Positions 26,954 to 35,153 of a stretch of DNA of 64,000 bases are shown piece after piece. Position 1 is the stretch's first letter. Each line of letters begins with the position of its first letter. The position numbers and the translations under genes were made by a program. This DNA comes from Bacteroidota bacterium (lineage in GTDB: Bacteria; Bacteroidota; Bacteroidia; Bacteroidales; JAAYUG01), in NCBI GenBank assembly GCA_029571215.1, contig JAKPTE010000001.1, positions 1 to 64,000 on the forward strand. Direction: 5' to 3'. A model generated the notes under the pieces. The model ran no database searches. It was given only the letters and a program-made list of their open reading frames with translations, and was not told the origin of the DNA.

Positions 26954-27739
26954 TCATTTTTCCCCAAGACCCTTTTTAATTTTTTCGATATCAAACTGTC
27001 CGGCCGCTGCCATAAATGCATTTTCGCTGCTGTAATTGATTCCCTGCACCGTAAACATGGATGATTGCCCGAACGGTACATTCAGTGTATATCCCGATGC
27101 ATCGTCATAACTAAGCAAAGACTTGTAATTCTGAAACTGCACCACTTTTTTCCCTGGTTCATCGGTTGATACATAACCAGCATTCAGATACACATTTACT
27201 GATGACAGCAGAAGGGCATCATTGTTAACGAGAATACGCAGTTCCTTTTCATCCGACCTATAGGTACGTTCCATGGCAAGCCCGACGAAACCGATTCCTG
27301 TGCTGGTAACTCGGTCCTGTGAAGGATCTACCTCCAAACCATCCACTTTCTGGGGAAGCGAAGCAAGAACCTGTTTCCCCATTTCCATTTCCACCCCCAG
27401 CAAGGCCTGCCGCGCCGCATACCGGGCATCCCCATAACTGCCCGATGCAAAGGAGGAACGGGCAGCAGTTAGATTTTTCTTTACATCAGGAGGTGTCGAA
27501 ACCAGGCCTCCTCCCGAAGTATTCTGCATTCTGCCCTGCCGGGTTTCCGTTCCGGAAGAAGCAGCAGTACCCGTGGAAGTACCGGTGGTGGTACCCGAAT
27601 TATCGTCCCCGAATACTTTGTTGACAACCTTGTCTTCCGCCTTATCCTTCAGTTTCTTTAAAAGATTCTGCGAATGAAGCGGGCTTTGGGCAAGCATACA
27701 AGACAAGAGGAAGAACAGTAAATACGTAAGGTATTTCAT
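26954..27739 (-). CDS. Secreted protein of unknown function, paralogue B
   Basis: A 261-residue protein starting at the ATG complementary to 27737-27739, with a signal peptide (KYLTYLLFFLLSCMLAQSP). After it come a charged segment (LLKKLKDKAEDKVVNKVFGD), a low-complexity Ser/Thr/Gly linker (about 50-75, TTTGTSTGTAASSGTE) and a globular half (about 90-261) homologous to the downstream gene. The gene pair therefore arose by duplication, with one copy gaining or the other losing the linker. The gap between the two is 60 nt, so they are probably co-expressed. No catalytic motif is evident. Confidence 0.7.
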   Translation of the reverse strand: MKYLTYLLFFLLSCMLAQSPLHSQNLLKKLKDKAEDKVVNKVFGDDNSGTTTGTSTGTAASSGTETRQGRMQNTSGGGLVSTPPDVKKNLTAARSSFASGSYGDARYAARQALLGVEMEMGKQVLASLPQKVDGLEVDPSQDRVTSTGIGFVGLAMERTYRSDEKELRILVNNDALLLSSVNVYLNAGYVSTDEPGKKVVQFQNYKSLLSYDDASGYTLNVPFGQSSMFTVQGINYSSENAFMAAAGQFDIEKIKKGLGEK

Positions 27740-27952
27740 AGGAAGTTGCATTGAAAAGATAAAAGTACTTCAAAATAGATACAAATCAAATGAACAAGCG
27801 GAAATTGGTTTTAGAAAACTTTTCCGGAGATCCGTTCCCCATCCTGTCAGACATCGCACCATGGGAAGAATAACGGAAAATTATGGGTATAACGATTAAA
27901 ACCGAAGATTCTTGCAGTTCTCTGCCTCATAAATATTTTATAGGAAGAAAAT

Positions 27953-29206
27953 TCAGAAAATCCATTTCAAAAGCGGATAGATGGTTGCCCAGACAGGGGC
28001 CTCAAGAAAATTGCGGTAACCCTGGCGGTACAATTCCATAATTCTGGAAGGCTGACGGAAAAAGGGTATGTACATCCGGTTGTGAGGCACGAGATTCGCC
28101 AGCGGATCCACAATCAGATCGACAAAAAAAATCAGAAGGAAGAAACCAAGATAAATATAAGGACCTGTAACAATCTGGTGTTGAGAAGTAATCCGGCTTA
28201 AAGCCCCGAGAACAACCAGCCAGATGATTATTTTAATGAGCATGGTGGCATTCAGCAGGTACAGGGTTTTCGGACGGGTGCGTGTAAAAAGATGAAGGAA
28301 GGTGCTCAATATGCCTCCCGTAAAAAGTCCAAGGATAAATTTCCAAAGGATACTTCCGACCGGAACAAAGAGAAGAAAAATTACCAGTGTGAGGAGTTTC
28401 GTTGCGGATGCACCGAGATGAACCAGAAAGGCCTTATGGCTGCGGGGAATCTGTGCAGTGATATTTTTTCGTTTGTACTTTACTTCGTGCCAGAGGGCTC
28501 CTTTGCTGCGGAGATCAACATCCTGCACTTTCAGCAGGAAAATCTCAAACGGAATACCATTGGCTTTATATCCTTTACAGTAGAAGCATGGATCGCTGTT
28601 TGTCACCGGTTTGGATGAAAGGAACTGACGGATCACAGCTGGTTTAAAATACAATTCTCCCAGCCGGAACCAGGTTTTCCGGTTTGACCAGATGTACCAG
28701 AGAAGAAATGTACCGATAATCCAGAAATAGGCAAGATAAAAAAAAGCTGCTAATTCAACAGCAAAGGCCATAACGATGGGAAAGGCAATCAATGCAAGGG
28801 CAATCAACACTGCAGCTAAGTGAAAAAAATACCGGAGCAGGAGGGAAAGATCGTAGAGCCCGCTTTTCTGAAAAGCTTCATGTTCTTTCTGGAGTTTTTC
28901 AAAACGCATTTCCGACTGTCTTTTGGCTCTTTCGCGGGCTTCGCGGATAACCTCCTCCCAGGATGCCAGATCGGCGCGTTCTTCAGGGGTAGGAAAATGA
29001 AAGGAAGTAGCAGAAACGTTTTCCCTCTGCACATAACGGATAAGGATCTCATAGGCTTCACATATTTCAATAAAGCGCTGGTGAGCGTCGGGTGCCTTAT
29101 TAACATCAGGATGCAGCTGAAGCGCGAGCCGACGGTAAGCCTGTTTGATTTCGTCGGGGCCTGCATCTTCGGGAATACCGAGTATTTCGTAATAGCGACG
29201 ATACAT
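27953..29206 (-). CDS. Membrane protein with N-terminal J-domain
   Basis: A 417-residue protein. Residues 1-65 form a J-domain with the HPD tripeptide ([12 protein letters not shown]), which stimulates DnaK-type Hsp70 ATPase. A charged helix (about 80-110, [26 protein letters not shown]) follows, then several transmembrane segments (about 127-150, 155-175, 262-310, 320-345, 350-375). A soluble insert (about 200-255) contains [13 protein letters not shown]. It lacks the Gly/Phe-rich region and zinc-finger repeats of DnaJ. The protein would recruit Hsp70 to the inner membrane; its client is unknown. A TAnnTTTG element lies just upstream. Confidence 0.8.
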   Translation of the reverse strand: MYRRYYEILGIPEDAGPDEIKQAYRRLALQLHPDVNKAPDAHQRFIEICEAYEILIRYVQRENVSATSFHFPTPEERADLASWEEVIREARERAKRQSEMRFEKLQKEHEAFQKSGLYDLSLLLRYFFHLAAVLIALALIAFPIVMAFAVELAAFFYLAYFWIIGTFLLWYIWSNRKTWFRLGELYFKPAVIRQFLSSKPVTNSDPCFYCKGYKANGIPFEIFLLKVQDVDLRSKGALWHEVKYKRKNITAQIPRSHKAFLVHLGASATKLLTLVIFLLFVPVGSILWKFILGLFTGGILSTFLHLFTRTRPKTLYLLNATMLIKIIIWLVVLGALSRITSQHQIVTGPYIYLGFFLLIFFVDLIVDPLANLVPHNRMYIPFFRQPSRIMELYRQGYRNFLEAPVWATIYPLLKWIF

Positions 29207-29234
29207 GAAGCAGAAGGGAAATTTGTACCCGAAT

Positions 29235-29242
29235 CAAAGGTA
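29235..29242 (-). promoter_or_regulatory. Putative -7 element of the J-domain gene
   Basis: Minus-strand TACCTTTG matches TAnnTTTG, 29 nt upstream of the start codon, in the 58-bp gap behind the DUF3108 gene. No -33 TTTG is visible. Confidence 0.35.
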
Positions 29243-29264
29243 GTTAATCTGCCGCATTTTGGTT

Positions 29265-30065
29265 CTATTTTGCTTTTGGCAGAGGTGCCGGCAGGTTATG
29301 GTATTCGATCAGGTCGCATTTTACCGAACCGACAATCAGGTTCATTTTTACACGAACAGGAAGGCGCATGGCATCGTCGGAAAACCAGATGGTCATATCG
29401 TCTTCTGTTTTAAACATTCGTCCTACTTCTGTAACCGGTGCAAATCGAAGACATGGTATTTTTCCAAGGTCGGTCTTTATGGTCTCTTTTCCCTGATAGC
29501 GAAGGATAACCGGGAAGAGGTCCCCGCCGAAAAATGTCTGAATTTTAATAACATCTCCGTTTTTCAGGCCGGAAAGGTCGGACCGTCTGAAGTAATAAAG
29601 CACAGATACAATATCGTGCAGGTATTCCGGCACACTAATGGTGCCTTTCTTCAAGCTTTTCAGGGTGTTATTTTCACGGTAGAAATAGATTTCATCATAG
29701 TCTCTGTATCGACCTTCCTGAATATTTCGTATTGCCTTGTAAGGAAGCCCGGTCACCGGATCAAAATAACTTTCATATACGTCTTTGATATGGTAAAGAA
29801 CTTCGGCGAGACCGATGGTTTTTGCCTCAATGCGGGCATGATACACTTCTCCTCCGTTATAGGGAGTTTTTTCCAGTGTGGCTGTGGCAAGGCCTCCGTC
29901 AATGGGTCCATAGTAGAGAAGATAAACCAGTTTTTCTCCTGCTTTGTAAGCGTTGTTGGGCAATGAATTAATTGGTATCTGCGCCTTTGAAATCATGAAT
30001 GCTGCCAGAAAAAGAAAAAGTATCAGTACTGGAAAGGGAGTTATATTTAAAGGCTTATTTCTCAT
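29265..30065 (-). CDS. DUF3108 family exported protein
   Basis: A 266-residue protein with an N-terminal signal segment (about 12-30). The body matches the DUF3108 pattern: YKAGEKLVYLLYYGPIDGGLATATLE near the start, a DVYESYFDPVTGLPYKAIRNIQEG block (about 95-120), and the late IWFSDDAMRLPVRVKMNLIVGSVKCDL. Members are beta-rich envelope proteins without a proven activity. It lies 44 bp after tsaB on the same strand. Confidence 0.85.
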   Translation of the reverse strand: MRNKPLNITPFPVLILFLFLAAFMISKAQIPINSLPNNAYKAGEKLVYLLYYGPIDGGLATATLEKTPYNGGEVYHARIEAKTIGLAEVLYHIKDVYESYFDPVTGLPYKAIRNIQEGRYRDYDEIYFYRENNTLKSLKKGTISVPEYLHDIVSVLYYFRRSDLSGLKNGDVIKIQTFFGGDLFPVILRYQGKETIKTDLGKIPCLRFAPVTEVGRMFKTEDDMTIWFSDDAMRLPVRVKMNLIVGSVKCDLIEYHNLPAPLPKAK

Positions 30066-30109
30066 TGATAACTGTATTCTCTTTCAGGATACCCAAAATA
30101 TATGCCAAA

Positions 30110-30826
30110 TCAAATTGACAGTTTCTTTTTTGGAATGGTTGCAACAAAATCTTTGAGGTAGAAGGGTTCGAAATATGCAACATCCCGGAAATGCTGCTGA
30201 CGGAATTCGAAGTCTGCCGGTTCTGCCAGATAAGCAGCCCTGGGCCGGAAATCAGTCCGGAAAAAAGCATTGGGATGGCGGATCAGTTTTGAGGCTTTTT
30301 CGGCCCCTGATCCGAAAAAAAAGACCGGCTGTCTGCTGAGGTAATCGGAAAAGGAATCTTCTCTCAGCACAAGGGCAGTGGTTTCAAGAATGAATTCCAG
30401 GTTTTCATTCAGCAAAGCTGTATAAACTTCCATGCGCCTGGCATCAGTCATAGGGCAGAAAAGAAAAGGTTTGCCGGAGTGAAGGGAAAAGATGTTGCTG
30501 TTAAGCTCCTTCCTCATACCATAGCTCATGGCAAGGAGAGTATTGACAGCAAGAAGAGGCAGACCTGCACCGTAGCAAATACCTTTTGCCACTGACACTC
30601 CTATACGGAGGCCTGTGTAGGAACCAGGTCCCTGGCTTACGCAAATACCCTGGAGATCCCTGATGGTTAATGAAACCTCTGTCAATAGGTCCTGAATGAG
30701 CATTGTAAGCACAGCCGCATGCGATTTTTTTTCATAATCTTCCTTTACGGCAAGAACATTACCGTTTTCAGCAATAGCTGCGGAACAGACATCTCCGGTG
30801 GTTTCAATCAGCAGCAATTTTGACAT
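30110..30826 (-). CDS. tsaB: tRNA t6A synthesis protein TsaB
   Basis: A 238-residue ASKHA-fold protein that works with TsaC, TsaD and TsaE to make N6-threonylcarbamoyl-adenosine at position 37 of ANN-decoding tRNAs. The recognisable blocks are LLIETTGDVCSAAIAENG at the N-terminus and the conserved GICVSQGPGSYTGLRIGVSVAKG (about 61-83). The C-terminal half is variable, as in other TsaB proteins. It lies 17 nt behind the periplasmic-adaptor gene, so it may be transcribed with that efflux pair. Confidence 0.93.
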   Translation of the reverse strand: MSKLLLIETTGDVCSAAIAENGNVLAVKEDYEKKSHAAVLTMLIQDLLTEVSLTIRDLQGICVSQGPGSYTGLRIGVSVAKGICYGAGLPLLAVNTLLAMSYGMRKELNSNIFSLHSGKPFLFCPMTDARRMEVYTALLNENLEFILETTALVLREDSFSDYLSRQPVFFFGSGAEKASKLIRHPNAFFRTDFRPRAAYLAEPADFEFRQQHFRDVAYFEPFYLKDFVATIPKKKLSI

Positions 30827-30843
30827 GCGCTTAAGGCAAAGGA

Positions 30844-32184
30844 TTATTTTTCCTCCCTGAACAGGTCTTTCTTATCAACAATCTTAATGGGCGAGTTATA
30901 CTTCAGCGTGCGGGAAACAGCACTGAAGGGAGCTGCGATTACTTCTGTATTTTCTTCCAGTCCTGAAATAATTTCAATGTAATTGTTATCCTGGATTCCT
31001 GTTTTCACAGGGCGTATGTCAGCTTTCCCCTGATTGGGTACAAAAACAAATTCAATCAGTTCTCCTTTTTTCACAGAAGGAAGTTTGATACGGGAGGTAT
31101 CTGCCCCGATCTGGGATATCAGTACAGAATCGGTACGTGTAGTAACCGCCATGATGGGCACGGAGAGAACATTTTCGCGAGTTTCGGTCTGGATTTCGAC
31201 GGTGGTTGACATTCCAGGCCGAAAGGGGGTACGCTGTCCGGGTTTAAGAAGGTGTGTATAAGAAGATTCAAGAATCAGAATTTTGACATCAAAGTTTGTC
31301 ACCTGATCGGTCGACATGCCGGCGGTAACATTTGCAGAGTTGGCAATTTCCGTCACAATTCCTTTAAATTTTTCACCCAGGTAAGCGTCGATTTCAATCA
31401 GGGCTGTATCGTGCAGTTTAACGCGGACAATGTCGTTTTCATTAACTTCGACTTTGGCCTCCATACGTTCGGGATTGGCAATGCGCATAATTTCTGTACC
31501 TGTCATAAGGTTTGTACCTACCACCCTCTCGCCCTTTTCGACATTCAGCATGGTAATGGTGCCCGACATGGGGGCATAGATCGTTGTTTTCGACAGGTTT
31601 TCCTCGGCTTGTTTGAGGTTTGCTTCTGCGCTTCTGACGGTGAATTCGGCTGAGACAACAGTTTGTTTGGCAGCTTCCACATCGGCTTTGGCCATTTTAT
31701 AGGAAGCCTGTGCCTGTTCCCATTCTGCTTCCGAGATGGTGCGCTGTTCCCATAATTTCTGGCTGCGCTGGTATGACAGTTCAGCCTGGGCAAACTGGGC
31801 CTCAACCTGAAGAAGTCTTGCCCGGGCATTGGCCAGATTGGCTTTGGAGGTGTTGACTGCAGCTGCTGCCTGATCCCGGGCCGATATATATACTTCAGGC
31901 TTGATTTTCAATAGAAATTGGCCTGCCTTAACCTCATCCCCTTCCCTGACAGCCAGTTCCACAATTTCTCCTGACACATCGGGTGTTATTTTCACTTCTG
32001 TTTCGGGCTGAATCTTGCCGTTAGCGGTAATGACTTCTGTGATGCTTCTTCGCTGCACTTTTTCAACAGCCACCTTTACGGGTTTTTCCTTACCAAACCA
32101 TCCAGCTTTTTTACCGACAATGGCCAGAATAATCAGAAAAACTACAATGCCAGAAAGGTACTTTACAAGCTTGCTTGTGTTCAT
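30844..32184 (-). CDS. Periplasmic adaptor (HlyD/MacA-like) of an efflux system
   Basis: A 446-residue membrane-fusion protein. One N-terminal transmembrane anchor (about 7-26) is followed by a biotinyl-lipoyl-like half (ITPDVSGEIVELAVREGDEVKAGQFLLKI, about 68-96), a long alpha-hairpin (about 105-195), the second lipoyl half (IYAPMSGTITMLNVEKGERV), a beta-barrel and a membrane-proximal domain. It would link an inner-membrane pump to an outer-membrane channel; the channel gene lies immediately upstream. No pump gene is found next to it, which is unusual for such operons. Confidence 0.9.
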   Translation of the reverse strand: MNTSKLVKYLSGIVVFLIILAIVGKKAGWFGKEKPVKVAVEKVQRRSITEVITANGKIQPETEVKITPDVSGEIVELAVREGDEVKAGQFLLKIKPEVYISARDQAAAAVNTSKANLANARARLLQVEAQFAQAELSYQRSQKLWEQRTISEAEWEQAQASYKMAKADVEAAKQTVVSAEFTVRSAEANLKQAEENLSKTTIYAPMSGTITMLNVEKGERVVGTNLMTGTEIMRIANPERMEAKVEVNENDIVRVKLHDTALIEIDAYLGEKFKGIVTEIANSANVTAGMSTDQVTNFDVKILILESSYTHLLKPGQRTPFRPGMSTTVEIQTETRENVLSVPIMAVTTRTDSVLISQIGADTSRIKLPSVKKGELIEFVFVPNQGKADIRPVKTGIQDNNYIEIISGLEENTEVIAAPFSAVSRTLKYNSPIKIVDKKDLFREEK

Positions 32185-32190
32185 GATGTA

Positions 32191-33618
32191 TTATTTTACA
32201 GTAAGAGGATTACCACGATAAAAGTTCAGAATGTTGATGCGGAAAAGGTAGTCATATTTGGCTTGGAGAAGTTCCGACTCAGCGCGGGCCAGTGAGGTTT
32301 TGGCCGTGTTGAAATCCACGGTGGTTACCAGACCTACCTCATACTTCTGCTGTACATATTTAAACGATTCTTTTTGAGCTTCTAGTGATTTTTCACTGGC
32401 GAGATACCTTTTTACGGCAGCAAGTGCATCGGCATGCGCCTGCTGAATGTCCTTGTAAAGAAGGTTTTTGCTAAGGTCAAGGTTGTATCGGGCGTTCTGC
32501 ACATTCAGGCGGGCATTACTAACCTGGGTATTTACCGACCAACCATTAAACAGAGGTACAGAAAGGCCAAAGGTCAGGGTGGTGCTTGCATTGTCTTTCA
32601 GCTGCATTTTCAGGGGGTAGGTGTCGTAAATTGGTTGCTCTATCTGGCTGTAAACCAGTTCCCCTCCCTGCGTAGCTCCAATCGGGATAGTTTGAGGGGT
32701 TGTACCGATGATGCGCTGCCGGATATCAGAATAACCTGTTCCGTAGGAGGCGGCAATGAAAAGCCGGGGCGAACGGCCGCCGCGTGCCACACTGAGCCCG
32801 GCTTCCGAACTTTTCAGCTGGTATTCGGCAATTTTTATCTGGGGAAGGTTTCGCAGAGCGTCCTGATATATGTCGGCCACCGGATCGAGTACTTCTTTAA
32901 ACTGAAAGTCGGAAAAATCAGGAATTTCAATTCGGAATCCTTCAGTATCTTTCAATTCAAGAAGCTGGGCAAGGGTAAGATAAGAAATATCGAGCTGATT
33001 CTGGTAATTTACAATCTGGACTTCTTCAGTAGCATGCTGAGCCTGTATTTCCAGCAGATTTCCCATTGGCAGGCTTCCTGCATCCACCAGTTTTGCTGTG
33101 CGTTCAACCTGTTGACGTGTCACTTCGGCCTGCTGTTGGGCAGAATTCAAAAGTTCCATATTGAAAAGAATCTGCAGATAGGCTGCAGCCACGTTCAACG
33201 CGAGATCATTTTTCAGTTTTTCCAGTTGCTGCAAACTGGCCATCAGGTCAAACCGGCTTTGCCTGATCAGATTAATTTTCTGAAGTCCGTTAAAAACAAC
33301 CAGGTTGGCATTCACACTGGAACTAAGACTGGTTATCGTCTGGTTCTGGGTAAACGTGTAAGTCGTCTGGTCAAGGGCTCGGCCAAAGGATTTGCTCTGT
33401 GCTGCGGAAGCATTTATAGTGGGCAGCAGCGACATTTTTGACTGCAAAAGGTTGTTTCCTGCATATTCCGAATTTAGCTGCTGCTGCTTAATCTGAATAT
33501 TGTTTTCAAGGGCATACCGCACACACTTTTCCAATGACCACGGTTCCTGCGGGTATCCCTTAAAAATAGCAGCAGTCAGCAAAAAAATGACGGGCAATAT
33601 GGATCTTAACGTCTTCAT
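32191..33618 (-). CDS. TolC-like outer-membrane efflux protein
   Basis: A 475-residue outer-membrane channel of the OEP family. The signal peptide (about 1-23) is followed by WSLEKCVRYALENNIQIKQQQLN, the typical first OEP helix, and by two internally similar halves of long helices (about 50-240 and 260-460) with the second-half cue LSVPLFNGWSVNTQVSNARLNVQNA. It is the first gene of the adaptor operon, 6 nt before the adaptor start, with a good -7 element in front. Confidence 0.92.
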   Translation of the reverse strand: MKTLRSILPVIFLLTAAIFKGYPQEPWSLEKCVRYALENNIQIKQQQLNSEYAGNNLLQSKMSLLPTINASAAQSKSFGRALDQTTYTFTQNQTITSLSSSVNANLVVFNGLQKINLIRQSRFDLMASLQQLEKLKNDLALNVAAAYLQILFNMELLNSAQQQAEVTRQQVERTAKLVDAGSLPMGNLLEIQAQHATEEVQIVNYQNQLDISYLTLAQLLELKDTEGFRIEIPDFSDFQFKEVLDPVADIYQDALRNLPQIKIAEYQLKSSEAGLSVARGGRSPRLFIAASYGTGYSDIRQRIIGTTPQTIPIGATQGGELVYSQIEQPIYDTYPLKMQLKDNASTTLTFGLSVPLFNGWSVNTQVSNARLNVQNARYNLDLSKNLLYKDIQQAHADALAAVKRYLASEKSLEAQKESFKYVQQKYEVGLVTTVDFNTAKTSLARAESELLQAKYDYLFRINILNFYRGNPLTVK

Positions 33619-33637
33619 TCCCGGAAATTTTAAAGAG

Positions 33638-33645
33638 CAAAGATA
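33638..33645 (-). promoter_or_regulatory. Putative promoter of the TolC-like/adaptor operon
   Basis: Minus-strand TATCTTTG matches TAnnTTTG. A CTTG sequence about 16 nt further upstream (33661-33665) could serve as a weak -33 element. The start codon is 19 nt downstream. Confidence 0.45.
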
Positions 33646-33693
33646 TTTATTTCCTGATTATCAAGAGGCAGTAATTGAAACAATTCCGGTTCA

Positions 33694-33734
33694 TTTTTCA
33701 ACTTTGGGGCAACACGGTGGAGAAAGTTGAAAAA
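33694..33734. repeat. 12-bp perfect inverted repeat in divergent region
   Basis: TTTTTCAACTTT (33694-33705) and AAAGTTGAAAAA (33723-33734) flank a 17-nt spacer. It lies between the divergent TolC-like and YgjP-like genes, so it could be an operator or a transcript hairpin. No other copy was noticed in the window. Confidence 0.55.
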
Positions 33735-33800
33735 TTGATGAAAAATTCGTGCCTGTGGAAGGTAAAAACACAATAGTTTGCTATAGTTTTGGCAGGGATT

Positions 33801-34520
33801 ATGGAGCAGTCGGTTCAGAAAACATTCGGCACACTGCAGTTCCGGTTAATACGATCACCCCGTTACCGGTGCATGACGATATCAGTTAAGCCGGTGGAGG
33901 GGGTTGTGGTCACCTGTCCGGCCTCGGTGAGCGATCAGGAAGTATATAAAGTTCTGCAGGAAAAAAGCCAATGGATCCAGCGTCAGTCGGTTCGTATTGC
34001 CAATTGGAAAAGCCATTTTACCCGGTTTGAAGAAGGGAGGGAATACCGCACACGGGCACACCGGCTTATAACGGAAACACATAACAAACCAACGATCCGT
34101 ATAACGGTTGCAAAGGGGATCATTAAAGTGATTTATCCTGAATTTGCCCGGATCAGTGACCCGAAAATTCAGGCGGCCATTAGAAAAGGGGTTGAAGAAG
34201 CCTGGCGCATTGAAGCGAAATCGTGGCTGCCGGTGCGAACGAAGCAACTGGCAATGAAATTTGGTTTCAGGTATGGAAAAGTTACGGTACGCGATAGCAG
34301 AACCCGCTGGGGAAGCTGTTCCTGGGACAACAACATCAGCCTAAGCCTTCATCTCATGATGCTGCCCGATCATTTAATTGATTATGTTATTCTTCATGAG
34401 CTGGTGCATACTGTGCATAAAAACCACGGCAAAGGATTCTGGCAGATGCTGGATACCATCACCGGCGGAGTAAGGAAGCTGGAAAAGGAAATCGATTCAT
34501 ATCAGATAGGTATTTATTAA
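33801..34520 (+). CDS. YgjP-like zinc metallopeptidase (M48-type)
   Basis: A 239-residue protein. The ATG at 33801 is chosen over the TTG four codons earlier. The zinc-binding signature is HELVHTVHKNHGKGFW (about 200-215), an HExxH motif with the downstream His typical of the YgjP/SprT-like group (DUF45). The block KVTVRDSRTRWGSCSWDNNISLSLHLMMLP (about 158-187) is also diagnostic. Physiological substrates of this group are unknown. The OsmC gene follows after 10 nt and is probably co-transcribed. Confidence 0.88.
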   Translation: MEQSVQKTFGTLQFRLIRSPRYRCMTISVKPVEGVVVTCPASVSDQEVYKVLQEKSQWIQRQSVRIANWKSHFTRFEEGREYRTRAHRLITETHNKPTIRITVAKGIIKVIYPEFARISDPKIQAAIRKGVEEAWRIEAKSWLPVRTKQLAMKFGFRYGKVTVRDSRTRWGSCSWDNNISLSLHLMMLPDHLIDYVILHELVHTVHKNHGKGFWQMLDTITGGVRKLEKEIDSYQIGIY

Positions 34521-34530
34521 ACAGAACATT

Positions 34531-34920
34531 ATGACGTACGAAGTAATACTGGAAGGCGGCAAGAAAGTCAGTATGATTCTGCACAACCACAAGGTTGTAA
34601 CTGATCAGCCCGCAAAAGCAGGAGGGGAAGATTCAGCGCCGGCCCCGTTCGATTTGTTTCTTGCATCCATTGGTACCTGTGCTGGCTACTATGTTAAGGC
34701 TTTCTGCGACCAGCGAGGAATACCTTCAGAAGGTATCCGTATTCTGCAGCACGTCAACTACAATCTCGACCAGAGGCGGGTCGACCGGATTGATATTGAA
34801 ATAAAACTTCCGCCGGAATTTCCTGATAAATACAAAGAAGCCGTTGTGCAGGCTGCTGCTTCCTGTGCAGTGAAAAAGCATCTCGCTGTTCCTCCTGAAA
34901 TTGAAGTGTTTACTTCATAA
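34531..34920 (+). CDS. OsmC family protein
   Basis: A 129-residue protein of the OsmC/Ohr fold, cytoplasmic thiol peroxidases that reduce organic hydroperoxides. The first cysteine region is LFLASIGTCAGYYVKAFC (Cys51 and Cys60) and the second is AAASCAVKKHL (about Cys112). The extra Cys60 next to the first motif and the short length set it closer to YhfA-like members than to classical OsmC. It is the last gene of the two-gene unit with the YgjP-like protease. Confidence 0.85.
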   Translation: MTYEVILEGGKKVSMILHNHKVVTDQPAKAGGEDSAPAPFDLFLASIGTCAGYYVKAFCDQRGIPSEGIRILQHVNYNLDQRRVDRIDIEIKLPPEFPDKYKEAVVQAAASCAVKKHLAVPPEIEVFTS

Positions 34921-35021
34921 CGGAACGGAGAATATTTGTCAGACCCTTATAAGAAATTTAACAGGCCTTCGTTCCTGTGAAGGAAAAGTTTTCCCTGAAA
35001 ACAATAGAATTATCCTGATTC

Positions 35022-35083
35022 ATGCATTATAAATGCATTCATCATCCTCCGGGCCGATTGAATCTTTGATTCATCGGGGTTAA
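35022..35083. other. Inverted repeats in convergent gap
   Basis: The gap between OsmC (+) and the metallophosphoesterase (-) holds ATGCATT-ata-AATGCAT (35022-35038), a stem-loop from CCGATTGAATC to GATTCATCGG (35054-35077) and the palindrome GGGTTAACCC close behind it. They may end transcription from both sides, though no T-run is seen. Confidence 0.35.
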
Positions 35084-35153
35084 CCCGGATGCCATCCTTC
35101 ATCTCCTTCCCGCTATGCGTTAGTTCGCTTCTCTCCTAATGCATAATCCGGGA

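Noticed and set aside
29259-29966. 235-codon plus-strand frame opposite the DUF3108 gene
   Set aside because: Antisense to a gene with a signal peptide and family motifs; the sequence is Cys/Phe-rich and unlike a real protein.
32434-33441. 335-codon plus-strand frame opposite the TolC-like gene
   Set aside because: It lies wholly antisense to a well-supported outer-membrane channel gene and has no domain or hydrophobic pattern of its own.
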